From NCBI RefSeq assembly GCF_000970045.1, contig NZ_CP009505.1, positions 372,001-436,000 on the forward strand: a DNA stretch of 64,000 bases, given 5' to 3'. The DNA comes from Methanosarcina sp. MTP4 (lineage in GTDB: Archaea > Halobacteriota > Methanosarcinia > Methanosarcinales > Methanosarcinaceae). The position numbers and the translations under genes are program-made. Below the pieces are notes generated by a model. The model had not been told where the DNA came from, did no database searches, and saw nothing but the letters and a program-made list of their open reading frames with translations. Within the stretch, counting starts at the first letter, position 1; every line of letters starts with the position of its first letter. Shown here one piece after another: positions 28,972 through 37,107 of this stretch.

Positions 28972-30720
28972 ATGGCTGGAAAAAAGTTTGGGATTGTCAT
29001 AGGTACTAATGAGTATTCCGACAGCAAAATCCCCAATTTACGCTTTGCACAAAAAGATGCAAAAGAAATAAAAAATATTCTTCTTGACTCTGATATCTGT
29101 GGATTTGATAAAGTTGTAGATTCCACAGACAAAACTAGCGTACAGACTTTTTGTGACATTGAGGGATTACTTAATAAAGCGGAGTACGACGATTCACTCC
29201 TTATTTATTTTTCAGGGCATGGTGAACCTGACACGCAGCATGATCTCTGTTTGTTGTTTAACAACACCAGAATGGACCGGTTGCTTGCTACTTCGTTAAA
29301 CTACTCAATGATCAGGAAGTGTATAGATGCTTCAAAGTGCAAGACATTTGTTGTCATTCTCGATTGCTGTTACAGCGGGGCTGCAGGCATAAAAGGTAAT
29401 AATCTAAAAAAAATCCTTGCCAGGTCTTCCGGTTCGGGTACGGCTATACTATCCGCATCAAGTGAATTTGATGTAGCCAAAGAGGATGAAAAACTGGAAC
29501 ATGGTGTTTTTACACATTATCTGGTCGAAGGACTGAGGAGTGGGGCAGTTGCAGGTGACAGAAACGGAGACATATCTCTTGTAGACTTGTATAATTATGC
29601 TCATAAAAATACTACAGCCAGATGCTCTCAAACTCCATATATAAAAGTGGAAGGTGAAGGCAGGATCATTATCGGGAAGAACCCTTTGAAGGTTAAAGAG
29701 AAGGAGTTCATTCAGAAAAAGAACAAATTGGTTAAAAAAATCAGAAAAGAACTCCCTGCCAGTGTTTATGATATATCTATGATTGTTCTCATTGATGCCT
29801 ATGAAAAACCAGAGGAATTAACAGAAAATGATGAAGAAATAAGGAGTTCTCTGGAAGATCTTCTGGCTGGCAGAATTAGTGTTAAGACCTATATTCCTAC
29901 TGTTCAATGCTACTTGGAAAATGAAGATATTGAAAAATCGTATGTTCTGGAAAAATATCGGGAACAAGAAATTCCAAAAACCTTCACCAGTCCTTTTACT
30001 GGAATGGAATTTATATTAATCCCTGCAGGCGAGTTTGAGATGGGCTCCCTTCTTGATGAAAAGGACAGGTACGACTACGAAATTCCGGCTCATAATGTAC
30101 AATTTAAGAATCCTTTCTACATGGGCAAGTATCCGGTTACTCAAAAACAATGGGTAGCAGTAATGGGTGATAATCCTTCCAGTTTCAAAGGTGATGATAG
30201 ACCTGTAGAATCTGTTTCCTGGAAGGATGTTCAGGAATTTATCAAAAAACTCAATGAAAAGGAAGACACGGATAAGTACCTTTTACCCTCTGAAGCTGAA
30301 TGGGAGTATGCATGCCGTGCCGGAACGACCACTAAATATTCTTTTGGTGATGACGAGTCAAAACTTGGGGATTATGCATGGTACAGTGGTTATTCAACTT
30401 TCGAAGAATGGAAGGAAAATCGGGACAAAATTTTGAAAGAAGGTAAAACTCATCTAGTTGGACAGAAGAAGCCTAATCCCTGGGGCCTTTACGACATGCA
30501 CGGAAATGTGTGGGAATGGGTTCAGGACAGATACCATTCAGATTATAATGGTGCTCCTTCTGATGGTAGTGCCTGGGAAGATGGAAATAGCTCCAACCGT
30601 GTCATTCGGGGCGGCAGCTGGGGCGACCTCGCCAGGTACTGCCGGTCGGCTTCCCGCGCCGGGCCCGGCCCCGACTCCCGCGTCAGCTACGTTGGCTTCC
30701 GTCTTCTGAGGAAACTGTAA
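28972..30720 (+). CDS. Caspase-like protease fused to an FGE-sulfatase domain; DGR target
   Basis: A 582-residue protein. The N-terminal peptidase C14 (metacaspase-like) domain has the catalytic histidine in SGHGE (His83) and cysteine in DCCYSG (Cys133), and both are intact. A helical middle section (about 240-340) leads to an FGE-sulfatase domain from about residue 343 (FTGMEFILIPAGEFEMGS; LPSEAEWEYACRAGTTT; DMHGNVWEWVQDRYH). The last 45 residues are encoded by a DGR variable repeat. Caspase-FGE fusions are established DGR targets in bacteria. The likely role is a protease whose lectin-like domain recognises a changing ligand, followed by proteolysis or cell death. It is five bases from the small upstream gene and probably co-transcribed. 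Confidence 0.9.
   Translation: MAGKKFGIVIGTNEYSDSKIPNLRFAQKDAKEIKNILLDSDICGFDKVVDSTDKTSVQTFCDIEGLLNKAEYDDSLLIYFSGHGEPDTQHDLCLLFNNTRMDRLLATSLNYSMIRKCIDASKCKTFVVILDCCYSGAAGIKGNNLKKILARSSGSGTAILSASSEFDVAKEDEKLEHGVFTHYLVEGLRSGAVAGDRNGDISLVDLYNYAHKNTTARCSQTPYIKVEGEGRIIIGKNPLKVKEKEFIQKKNKLVKKIRKELPASVYDISMIVLIDAYEKPEELTENDEEIRSSLEDLLAGRISVKTYIPTVQCYLENEDIEKSYVLEKYREQEIPKTFTSPFTGMEFILIPAGEFEMGSLLDEKDRYDYEIPAHNVQFKNPFYMGKYPVTQKQWVAVMGDNPSSFKGDDRPVESVSWKDVQEFIKKLNEKEDTDKYLLPSEAEWEYACRAGTTTKYSFGDDESKLGDYAWYSGYSTFEEWKENRDKILKEGKTHLVGQKKPNPWGLYDMHGNVWEWVQDRYHSDYNGAPSDGSAWEDGNSSNRVIRGGSWGDLARYCRSASRAGPGPDSRVSYVGFRLLRKL
30586..30710 (+). repeat. DGR variable repeat 2 (VR2), 3' end of the caspase-FGE gene
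   Basis: Aligned base for base over 125 bp with the template at 31036-31160, it has 21 substitutions and every one falls on a template A (A to G, C or T). No C, G or T of the template is changed. The first 15 and last 20 bases are identical. This is the adenine-specific signature of mutagenic retrohoming. Confidence 0.95.
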
Positions 30721-31035
30721 CCACTTTCGACTTTACCACTTTACCACTTTACGGTGGCCATAGAAAATAACCCCGGTGAAGCCCGAAGGCCCGAAGCGTG
30801 CGAAGCCGCCGGGCCTGAGGTGCTGAGCCGCGCCTGAGTCTTCCTCGTTTTTTTAAGTCCTCTTGAGGGAGCGCAGCGAGCGAAAAGGACGCGTGCTCCC
30901 GATGCGCAATTCGGGTGCGCAAGCCGCCGAGCCTGAGGTGCTGAGCCACCCCACTTTGTAAATATAATTCCCTTAAATTCTTCAGTAATGCTTTTATTGA
31001 TTTCTTACTGATAAAGTACAGGGCTAGCGGTCGTC
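30721..31035 (+). repeat. Downstream flank of VR2 and leader of the template repeat
   Basis: Second copy of the flank seen behind VR1: accactttac repeats, the GC-rich gaagcccgaag...cctgaggtgctgagcc block, and the AT-rich leader ending gggctagcggtcgtc. It contains an extra insert of about 120 bases (roughly 30832-30953) carrying a 61-bp repeat at 30855-30915 and a second copy of the gccgagcctgaggtgctgag block. Confidence 0.75.
30855..30915. repeat. 61-bp dispersed repeat, copy 1
   Basis: Begins aagtcctcttgagggagcg and ends caattcggg. A near-identical copy lies at 31489-31549. It sits inside the insert that distinguishes the second flank from the first. Confidence 0.8.
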
Positions 31036-31160
31036 AATAGCTCCAACCGTGTAATACGGGGCGGCAGCTGGAACAACAACGCCAGGAACTGCCGGTCGGC
31101 TAACCGCAACAGGAACGACCCCGACAACCGCGACAACAACGTTGGCTTCCGTCTTCTGAG
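31036..31160 (+). repeat. DGR template repeat (TR)
   Basis: Non-coding 125-bp copy of the 3' ends of both FGE genes, beginning aatagctccaaccgt and ending gttggcttccgtcttctgag. It is rich in AAC codon positions (translated in the target frame: RGGSWNNNARNCRSANR...), the usual template design because A-directed changes of AAC give many residues and no stops. After the common 3' end the sequence diverges (ttcaccgcc here, gaaa in both targets), as between the template and target homing sites. No reverse transcriptase gene follows. Confidence 0.93.
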
Positions 31161-31551
31161 TTCACCGCCACTGCCCGAAGTTACAGTGTTTACGGATGCT
31201 GTGCCAGTGCCCCGGCGGTGACCAGACCGCAGTCCTGCGCCGGTGTCTGCCGGACAAAGAGAATTCGAACCGCTGCCTCTGGTAGGGCTAAATGCTGATT
31301 ATGCTGAGGTTTCGAAGGCGGTAGCGGTTCATATAGTCAGGTGCTTCTTCTGGTTTACACACTTTTTTTTCTTGCTGCTTCATTATATTCTACTTTGGAG
31401 AAATGCCGCACCGAAAGTGCGGGACAAGACAGACGGAAGATGATATTCAAGGTTGCTCCGGCTCCAATTTCTCCCCTCACCGAACTTCAAGTCCTCTTGA
31501 GGGAGCGCAGCGACCGAAAAGGACGCGGGCTCCCGAATCGCAATTCGGGCG
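31161..31551. other. Template 3' flank with inverted repeats
   Basis: CACCGCC at about 31163-31169 can pair with GGCGGTG at 31214-31220. A second imperfect pair joins gaaccgctgcc (about 31267) with ggtagcggttc (about 31321). These could fold the 3' part of the template RNA. No convincing gene is present. Confidence 0.45.
31489..31549. repeat. 61-bp dispersed repeat, copy 2
   Basis: Direct copy of 30855-30915 with only a few differences. It ends immediately before the stop of the radical SAM gene. The two copies bracket the template repeat. Confidence 0.8.
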
Positions 31552-32544
31552 TTACATCCACTCATAGCACATCAAAACTTCCGGATTAAACCCCTGCATC
31601 AAACTATTTTCCGCATACCCGAAAAAGAGGCACCCATCACAGTTCCTCACAAGTTCTTCCCGCCTGGCTTTCGAATCTCTCCACACCTTTTCAAACCCGT
31701 CCCTCATCACATTCCCGAGCGGCTCGTGCTGCACCCGGCAGGTTTCCGCCGTGCCGTCGTGGGTGACGTTTATGATTACGCTGCTTGCCCGGCATTTGTA
31801 GTTCATGTCCCCGTCCCTGACCATGCGCAGGTATGTTTTGGAGTTGATGATGGGGTAGCCCTGTTTTTTCAGCTCGATTATCCGGTCAACGGTACGGCGG
31901 AATTTTTCTTTGTCTCGGATTCCGAACTCTTCCCAGGTTCCGTCTTCGATTTTGGGGAATTCGTGGACCGGCTCGAAGGAGATTTTTGTGCCCAGGTCTT
32001 TTGCAAGCAAAATGAGGTCTTCGATGTCGTCGAGGTTTTTGTTGCTGAGCACGCAGTTCATCAGGATTGGGTGTTCTTTGTTTTGCTGCTTTCGGACTTC
32101 TATGGCTTTTTTCAGTCCTTTCATCAGGTCTTCGAAGTCCATGTTCCGGATTTCTTTGTAGCTTTTTGTGCCGTCCACGGAGACGGAGAGAAAGTCCACG
32201 TCCTTTAATTCGTGCGCCCGCTTGAAGAGGAGTTTGCCGTTTGTGACCATGGAGGTTATCATGCCGAGTTTTTTGGCGTGAGCCATGATCTCGGGGAGGT
32301 CTTTTCGGAGGAGGGGTTCGGTTGTCCAGGCGTTGTAGACTCCTATCCCGAAGGCTTTTGCGTCCTCGAGCAGTTTGAAGACTTCTTCACGGCCCGGGTC
32401 TTCGCCCGTTTCCTTCCAGTATTCGCAGAAACTGCAGCGCATGTTGCAGCGGGCGTTTACGCCGTGGGAGATTACGAAGGGGCGTTTTTTGATTCTTATC
32501 TGCCAGAGAGCTCTTGCTGCGAGGAGGGGGTCGAATCGGGACAT
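31552..32544 (-). CDS. Radical SAM protein with C-terminal cysteine-rich (SPASM-like) region
   Basis: A 330-residue radical SAM enzyme. The cluster motif CNMRCSFC places cysteines at 33, 37 and 40 (CX3CX2C). A TIM-barrel follows (TTEPLLRKDL; SVSVDGTKSYKEIR). The C-terminal region has further cysteines (YKCRASSVIINV, AETCRVQHEPLGNV, CDGCLFFGY), as in SPASM-type auxiliary cluster domains. The substrate cannot be told. HpnH-like and peptide-modifying enzymes share this layout. Its stop lies two bases from the 61-bp repeat of the accessory island, and it is convergent with the island genes. Confidence 0.85.
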   Translation of the reverse strand: MSRFDPLLAARALWQIRIKKRPFVISHGVNARCNMRCSFCEYWKETGEDPGREEVFKLLEDAKAFGIGVYNAWTTEPLLRKDLPEIMAHAKKLGMITSMVTNGKLLFKRAHELKDVDFLSVSVDGTKSYKEIRNMDFEDLMKGLKKAIEVRKQQNKEHPILMNCVLSNKNLDDIEDLILLAKDLGTKISFEPVHEFPKIEDGTWEEFGIRDKEKFRRTVDRIIELKKQGYPIINSKTYLRMVRDGDMNYKCRASSVIINVTHDGTAETCRVQHEPLGNVMRDGFEKVWRDSKARREELVRNCDGCLFFGYAENSLMQGFNPEVLMCYEWM

Positions 32545-32777
32545 GGGAGATCATTTTTCTGGTTTTAACAAAATTTTGTTTTTAACAAAAGAATGTCTTC
32601 TATTCATGGGCTTTTTTATTATAGCTTTTTTGTAATCTGTAAGCTAAAAAGGTAAGGCGGATTTGAAAAAGTTGAGGAACTTAAGTGTGGGGATGCCGTA
32701 ATAATTAAAATTATTCTAAAGTTCACAAAACCAAAAAAAAAGTGTGCTCGCCCTGAGGCGAGCACCTTGTATCGAAT

Positions 32778-33095
32778 TTAGCCAAAGAGGGCGCCGAGAC
32801 CGGCCATGCCGTCTTCTTCGGAGGAGTCGTCTTCCTCTTCTTCCTCTTCTTCTGCAGGAGCTTCTTCTGCTGCTGCGGGTGCTGCTGCTGCGGGTGCTGC
32901 TGCTGCTGCGGGTGCTGCGAATGCTGCCTGTGCAATTGCTTCTTCGATGTCCACGCCTTCAAGGGCTGCGACAAGTGCCTTTGCTCTGGCTTCGTTCACT
33001 TCGATACCTGCTGCCGCAAGGACGGCAACGATTGCGTCTTCAGTAACTTCCTTACCTGCGTTGTGCAATAAGAGTGCTGCGTATATGTATTCCAT
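32778..33095 (-). CDS. rpl12: Ribosomal protein P1 / L12 (archaeal stalk protein)
   Basis: A 105-residue acidic stalk protein that recruits translation GTPases. The helical N-domain ([16 protein letters not shown]) is followed by an Ala/Pro hinge, a run of glutamates and the conserved tail [15 protein letters not shown]. It is last in the rpl11-rpl1-rpl10-rpl12 series. I chose the second of two adjacent ATGs (33095) because GGTGA lies six bases before it; 33098 is the other. Confidence 0.95.
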   Translation of the reverse strand: MEYIYAALLLHNAGKEVTEDAIVAVLAAAGIEVNEARAKALVAALEGVDIEEAIAQAAFAAPAAAAAPAAAAPAAAEEAPAEEEEEEEDDSSEEDGMAGLGALFG

Positions 33096-33145
33096 CATTG
33101 ATCACCTAGATTTGTATTAGCGTAAATTGTGAATTTCAAATTTGT

Positions 33146-34192
33146 TCATCCGAAAAGGGCTCCGAGGCCTGCCATTCCGTCTTCTTCGGAACTGTCGTCC
33201 TCTTCCTCTTCTGCTTCTTCCTCTTCAGTCTCAGTAGCTTCCTCAACCGGGGCGCTTGTGGCGGCCACAGCGGCTGCGCTTGCGGCGGCTCCGAGAGTTT
33301 CTCTCAGTTCGTCGTCCACTGCGTTTGCGTCCTTGTCTGCGGCTTTGGATGCTACAGAGGTCATCTGGGCATGTGCCTTGCCGAGCAGGGCGTCCATGAC
33401 TCCCGGTTCAAGGATAACAGCATTGACACCCAGGTTCTTTGCTTCTGCAAAGGCTTTCGCAAGCAGGGTGCTGACGGTTGCGCCAGTCGGGAATGCCGTG
33501 TTGACAGAGAGGTTGAATGCGTTCTGAGCTGCCCTTGTGATGTCGGCAAAGTACTTGCTTTCATCAATTTCAAGGAGTTCCGGCTTGTAAATAGTCCCGG
33601 CATCGTAAACCGCCCTCAAGTCCAGACCGACTATAAGGGGGTAGATTTCCAGTTTTGCAAGCATTGTTGCAAGCTTCTGGGGGACGGCTTCGCCTTCCTT
33701 ACAGACCACTTTCTTTTCCTTAATGGCAACCTTTCCCGCTTCGATTGCTGCGGGGATCCCGGCACTCTGGAATTCACCGAGGATCGGGCCAGGGGGGAAA
33801 CTGGTCGGGCCCTTCTGGACAATAATGTCACTGGGGGCGATCGCGCCTCCTTTTATTGGAGACGGGGTCTTGGTACTTTCGAGCAGTTTGTAAAGCTTGA
33901 AGGGGCTTTCGTTCGTGAAAACCAGGGCGGTCTGGCTGTCGATGTGATTTTTCATCTCGGGAATATTTTCCCCGAGTTCGCTTAAAGCCCGCTCGATGAG
34001 GGTGTTTCTGGAAACCTTAAGCACTGCAACGTCCTTCAGGTCTCTGCGCATCTTCTGGATCTGGGCTGCAAAGATACCTTCAATCCCCACCATTCCGAAA
34101 ATGCTGTGGGACTGGATGAGTTCTTTTATGTTCTCTATTTCATCCTTTTTCCACTGCGGGATATGTTCGGTATGATGCTTCTCCTCAGCCAT
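33146..34192 (-). CDS. rpl10: Ribosomal protein P0 / L10
   Basis: A 348-residue stalk base protein that anchors P1/L12 dimers to 23S rRNA. It has the L10 N-domain (HIPQWKKDEIENIKELI; KVSRNTLIERAL), the archaeal insertion domain (PGPILGEFQSAGIPA) and C-terminal helices for L12 binding. The tail [15 protein letters not shown] is identical to that of P1. Its start codon directly abuts the rpl1 stop, so the two are coupled. Confidence 0.96.
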   Translation of the reverse strand: MAEEKHHTEHIPQWKKDEIENIKELIQSHSIFGMVGIEGIFAAQIQKMRRDLKDVAVLKVSRNTLIERALSELGENIPEMKNHIDSQTALVFTNESPFKLYKLLESTKTPSPIKGGAIAPSDIIVQKGPTSFPPGPILGEFQSAGIPAAIEAGKVAIKEKKVVCKEGEAVPQKLATMLAKLEIYPLIVGLDLRAVYDAGTIYKPELLEIDESKYFADITRAAQNAFNLSVNTAFPTGATVSTLLAKAFAEAKNLGVNAVILEPGVMDALLGKAHAQMTSVASKAADKDANAVDDELRETLGAAASAAAVAATSAPVEEATETEEEEAEEEEDDSSEEDGMAGLGALFG

Positions 34193-34834
34193 TTACACCA
34201 CCCTCTCAGATTTGCCCATAGTTGTCGTGACATAGACCGATCTCACGTTGTGCTTACCCTTTTCAAGGGCACGCTCCAGTCTGGTCACAATAGTCTCGAC
34301 ATTCTCTGCCAGGGCATCCGAGTCCATGTTTCTCCTGCCGACAGCTACGTGGAAAGTGAGCTTGTCCTTTGACCTGAGCTTTACTGCATTTTGCTTGCTC
34401 TGGATCAGTTCCCCTATGTCCTTGTTTGGCAGGAGTGGGATCGGCATTTTTCCCCTGGGTCCAAGTACGACACCAAGGTTCTTACCGATTATCGGCATGA
34501 ACTGGGTTTCTGCGATAAAAAGGTCACATTCGTTTGCAAGAGACCTTGCCTTTGACTTGTCGCCGACAAGTTCCTCAAGCTCAATATCAGAAATAACGTA
34601 CGCGGCACCGGCATCCTTTGCCCTGAGTCCCACGTCACCTTTTGCAAAAACGCCTATCTTAAGGTCTTTTCCGAGCCCGTGCGGAAGAATAATCTCTTCG
34701 TCGACTCTATTCTTTGGTTGGTTCATGTCAAGGTTCCTTAAGTTAATCGCTACGTCCACGCTTTCCGAAAAATTGCGCTTCGGCGACTCCTCAAGTACTT
34801 TCTTGACGACTTCCAGTATATGATCTTCTACCAT
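34193..34834 (-). CDS. rpl1: Ribosomal protein L1
   Basis: A 213-residue protein of the mobile L1 stalk. Landmarks are NLRNLDMNQPKNRVDEEI, the VGDKSKARSLANECDLFIAE segment and GPRGKMPIPLL near residue 131. In several archaea L1 represses its own operon by binding the mRNA near its start. The 290-base leader between rpl11 and rpl1 could carry such control, but I could not identify the site. The ATG follows GGAG. Confidence 0.96.
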   Translation of the reverse strand: MVEDHILEVVKKVLEESPKRNFSESVDVAINLRNLDMNQPKNRVDEEIILPHGLGKDLKIGVFAKGDVGLRAKDAGAAYVISDIELEELVGDKSKARSLANECDLFIAETQFMPIIGKNLGVVLGPRGKMPIPLLPNKDIGELIQSKQNAVKLRSKDKLTFHVAVGRRNMDSDALAENVETIVTRLERALEKGKHNVRSVYVTTTMGKSERVV

Positions 34835-35124
34835 CTTGCTCCTCTCCGTAGTGTTGAACTTAATTGTCCATCAGCCGCTACGGCTTACTACGGTTTGTCG
34901 ATAGTTGGCTGCCCGGGATTTCGGGCCCTCTTACTGTTAATTTATATAATTCCTATAATTTGTATCATTTATATAATTCACATAACAGTAAGCCACTTAT
35001 AGCTCTCTAGCTTTCACACTGTCCCGGGGGATGCTGGTCAAAGCTTCTGAGCTATTAGTGGTATCCCATTTAAAACTATTGGTGTGGATTGGGTGTCCCG
35101 GATAAAAAGGAAGGGTTGAAGGTT
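34835..35124. other. Leader between rpl11 and rpl1
   Basis: About 290 non-coding bases on the minus-strand ribosomal transcript, including AT-rich segments (ataattcctataatttg near 34943) that could be an internal promoter for rpl1-rpl10-rpl12. No gene was seen. Confidence 0.35.
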
Positions 35125-35610
35125 TTACCACTCTTCGCCAGCAAGTACGTCATCGAACTTGCCTTCGTCGAGTGCCTTCTGGCATTCCCTGGCTTCCGTC
35201 TCTTCAATGGTTACGCCCATTGGAACACAGGTGCCCATAACCTCTTTCATTGCAGCTTTGAGGTCGTAGGAAAGGATATCTTCCTTTTTCATGCGGGCAA
35301 TCTTCGCAACCTGCTGGATGCTCAAGTTGCCAACAACTTCGCTTCCCGCAGTCCCCGATCCTTTCTTGATCCCGGCTTCCTGCATTACCAGGGCCGAGGT
35401 CGGAGGGGTACCAACTTCGATCTCAACGTTTTTCTTGTCATCAACGATTACCTTTACAGGGACCTGCATCCCGTTGTAATCCCTGGTTTTCTCGTTGATC
35501 TTGTCGACTACTTCTTTTATGTTGACCCCGAGGGGACCAAGTGCCGGACCTAAGGGGGGTCCTGGGTTTGCTTTTCCACCCGGGACAAGTGCTTCAACAA
35601 TACTTGTCAT
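35125..35610 (-). CDS. rpl11: Ribosomal protein L11
   Basis: A 161-residue protein of the GTPase-associated centre. The N-domain holds the conserved VPGGKANPGPPLGPALGPLG, and the C-domain binds rRNA (SGTAGSEVVGNLSIQQVAKIA). The ATG follows GGTGA at seven bases. It is separated from the upstream spt5 gene by a 378-base spacer filled with a tandem repeat. Confidence 0.96.
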   Translation of the reverse strand: MTSIVEALVPGGKANPGPPLGPALGPLGVNIKEVVDKINEKTRDYNGMQVPVKVIVDDKKNVEIEVGTPPTSALVMQEAGIKKGSGTAGSEVVGNLSIQQVAKIARMKKEDILSYDLKAAMKEVMGTCVPMGVTIEETEARECQKALDEGKFDDVLAGEEW

Positions 35611-35675
35611 CTGAGTATCACCGGTTTTGATAAGTATAATTATAATTTTGCTTGAATTTACCTTTATTTTCCTAT

Positions 35676-35925
35676 TGAGTACTGATTATCAAATACTGAT
35701 TATCAAATACTGATTATCAAGTACTGATTATCAAGTACTGGTTATTAAGTACTGGTTATCAAGTACTGGTTATCAAGTACTGGTTATCAAGTACTGATTA
35801 TCAAGTACTGATTATCAAGTACTGATTATCAAGTACTGATTATCAAGTACTGATTATCAAGTACTGATTATCAAGTACTGGTTATTAAGTACTGGTTATC
35901 AAGTACTGGTTATTGAGTACTGGTG
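35676..35925. repeat. 14-bp tandem repeat array between spt5 and rpl11
   Basis: About 17 head-to-tail copies of attatcaagtactg with a few variant units (gttattaagtactg). It lies in the spacer that should carry the rpl11 promoter or leader. Confidence 0.9.
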
Positions 35926-35988
35926 AGTAATTAATAAGCGGAATATTTCGGGCTTTTAACTTTCGATAGTGCCCTGTGTCCTTTTTCC

Positions 35989-36450
35989 TTAATTTTCAAA
36001 CTCTTTTTTCAGTACCCTCACGGTATCCCCGCGGATTGTAATGGGGATTGGGACCACTGCGTCAAAGAGTTCCACCGTAATTTCTTCATGCCCTTCGTCA
36101 ACCCGCTTGACCCGGGCTTTCTCACCTTTAAAGGGTCCTGAGGTTACTTCTATTATGGCCCCTTCTTTGATGCCGGTCACCACTGGCTTCGGTTTCAGGA
36201 AGTGCTCGATTTCGGCAATCGTGGAACTTCCCCTGACAAGAGCTCTTGCATGGGGGATAGTCTGGATTGCCAGTTCCACTATCCCGGATTTCGGGGCCTC
36301 TACAAGGACATATCCCTTCAACTCATCCGGAGCTAGGATTGCCCTTATGTCGGACTTTTCTTTCTTCACAACTCTTGCAAGGGCTGTCGCTACCGATCTT
36401 TCCTGGTTTGCCGTGGTCTTGATTACGAATATCTGGGACTCCTCACTCAT
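35989..36450 (-). CDS. spt5: Transcription elongation factor Spt5 (NusG family)
   Basis: A 153-residue archaeal Spt5. The NGN domain (FVIKTTANQERSVATALAR; KGYVLVEAPKSGIVELAI) is joined to a KOW domain (GAIIEVTSGPFKGEKARV). It binds the RNA polymerase clamp and couples to the ribosome. The ATG at 36450 overlaps the secE stop as ATGA, which indicates translational coupling. A GTG at 36462 would add four residues but is less likely, because GGTGG is well placed for the ATG. Confidence 0.95.
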   Translation of the reverse strand: MSEESQIFVIKTTANQERSVATALARVVKKEKSDIRAILAPDELKGYVLVEAPKSGIVELAIQTIPHARALVRGSSTIAEIEHFLKPKPVVTGIKEGAIIEVTSGPFKGEKARVKRVDEGHEEITVELFDAVVPIPITIRGDTVRVLKKEFEN

Positions 36451-36650
36451 TGAGCCACCCACTGGGGCAACATTGTTAACAGTACATAGATAATAAAGCC
36501 TATTGCACCCACAGCCAGGATCCCGGCACCTGCAACTTTAGCAATGGTCAAGAACTCTTCCCTGGACGGTTTTTTTGTAAGTTTCAGGACCCTCAGGTGT
36601 GCCCGGATTACCTGACCGATGCGTTCTGTACTTATTTTCTGTTCAAACAT
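36447..36650 (-). CDS. secE: Preprotein translocase subunit SecE
   Basis: A 67-residue single-span subunit of the SecYE translocon. An amphipathic N-terminal helix (RIGQVIRAHLRVLKLTKKPSREEF) precedes one membrane helix (AGAGILAVGAIGFIIYVLLTML). The gene order secE-spt5-rpl11 is conserved in Euryarchaeota and supports the call. The ATG at 36650 gives the usual length; a GTG at 36671 would add seven residues. Confidence 0.93.
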   Translation of the reverse strand: MFEQKISTERIGQVIRAHLRVLKLTKKPSREEFLTIAKVAGAGILAVGAIGFIIYVLLTMLPQWVAQ

Positions 36651-37107
36651 GGATTCTGCCAAACGATTCACATCCAGGTTTTCTGTACTACTCTTTGATA
36701 ATCGGAATTGTTATATAAATACGCTTCCGGCTCCTTCCCTTACGCCCCATGACAGGATATGTTTGCCCTGTACGCAAGGATGTCCGGGCTCTGTTCGGGA
36801 TGAACCGAGCGGGTAATATTACTAATTCCTCTTATTTTAAGATATCACTGATTCAGGCCTTAAAACATCAGATGGTTTCGATTTTCGGACCTTCCGTCTA
36901 CTTTAAATTCGAAACCGCATCAGTATCCGCATCAGTATCCTGAAATGTTTTTTTGATGCCGAGTCGTATCGGCATCATACGTTATTTACCATAAAAATAG
37001 TTTTCGATTGGATTTTTACCCTTTATTTTTTTCCCTTAAGGAGAGGAAAACAGTACGTCTATCCAATCGGCCTTTTTTATCCCTGATCTTCTGCTTTTTA
37101 AGCCCTA
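36651..37107. other. Spacer between ftsZ and secE
   Basis: About 450 bases. A minus-strand TATA-like element (read on plus as ttatataaata near 36711) fits a promoter for secE-spt5. A small hairpin-like gatgccgagtcgtatcggcatc occurs at 36955-36976 and could terminate ftsZ-distal transcription. No gene was supported. Confidence 0.4.

Noticed and set aside
31255-31300. tRNA-like ggttcgaatt on the minus strand
   Set aside because: The flanking bases cannot form a T-arm stem, and no anticodon or acceptor stem could be placed.
31243-31443. Reading frame of 66 codons just after the DGR template
   Set aside because: No reverse-transcriptase or Avd-like motif, it lies over inverted repeats, and composition does not look coding.
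35676-35925. Possible CRISPR array
   Set aside because: The 14-bp units are directly adjacent with no unique spacers, so it is a plain tandem repeat; no cas genes are present.
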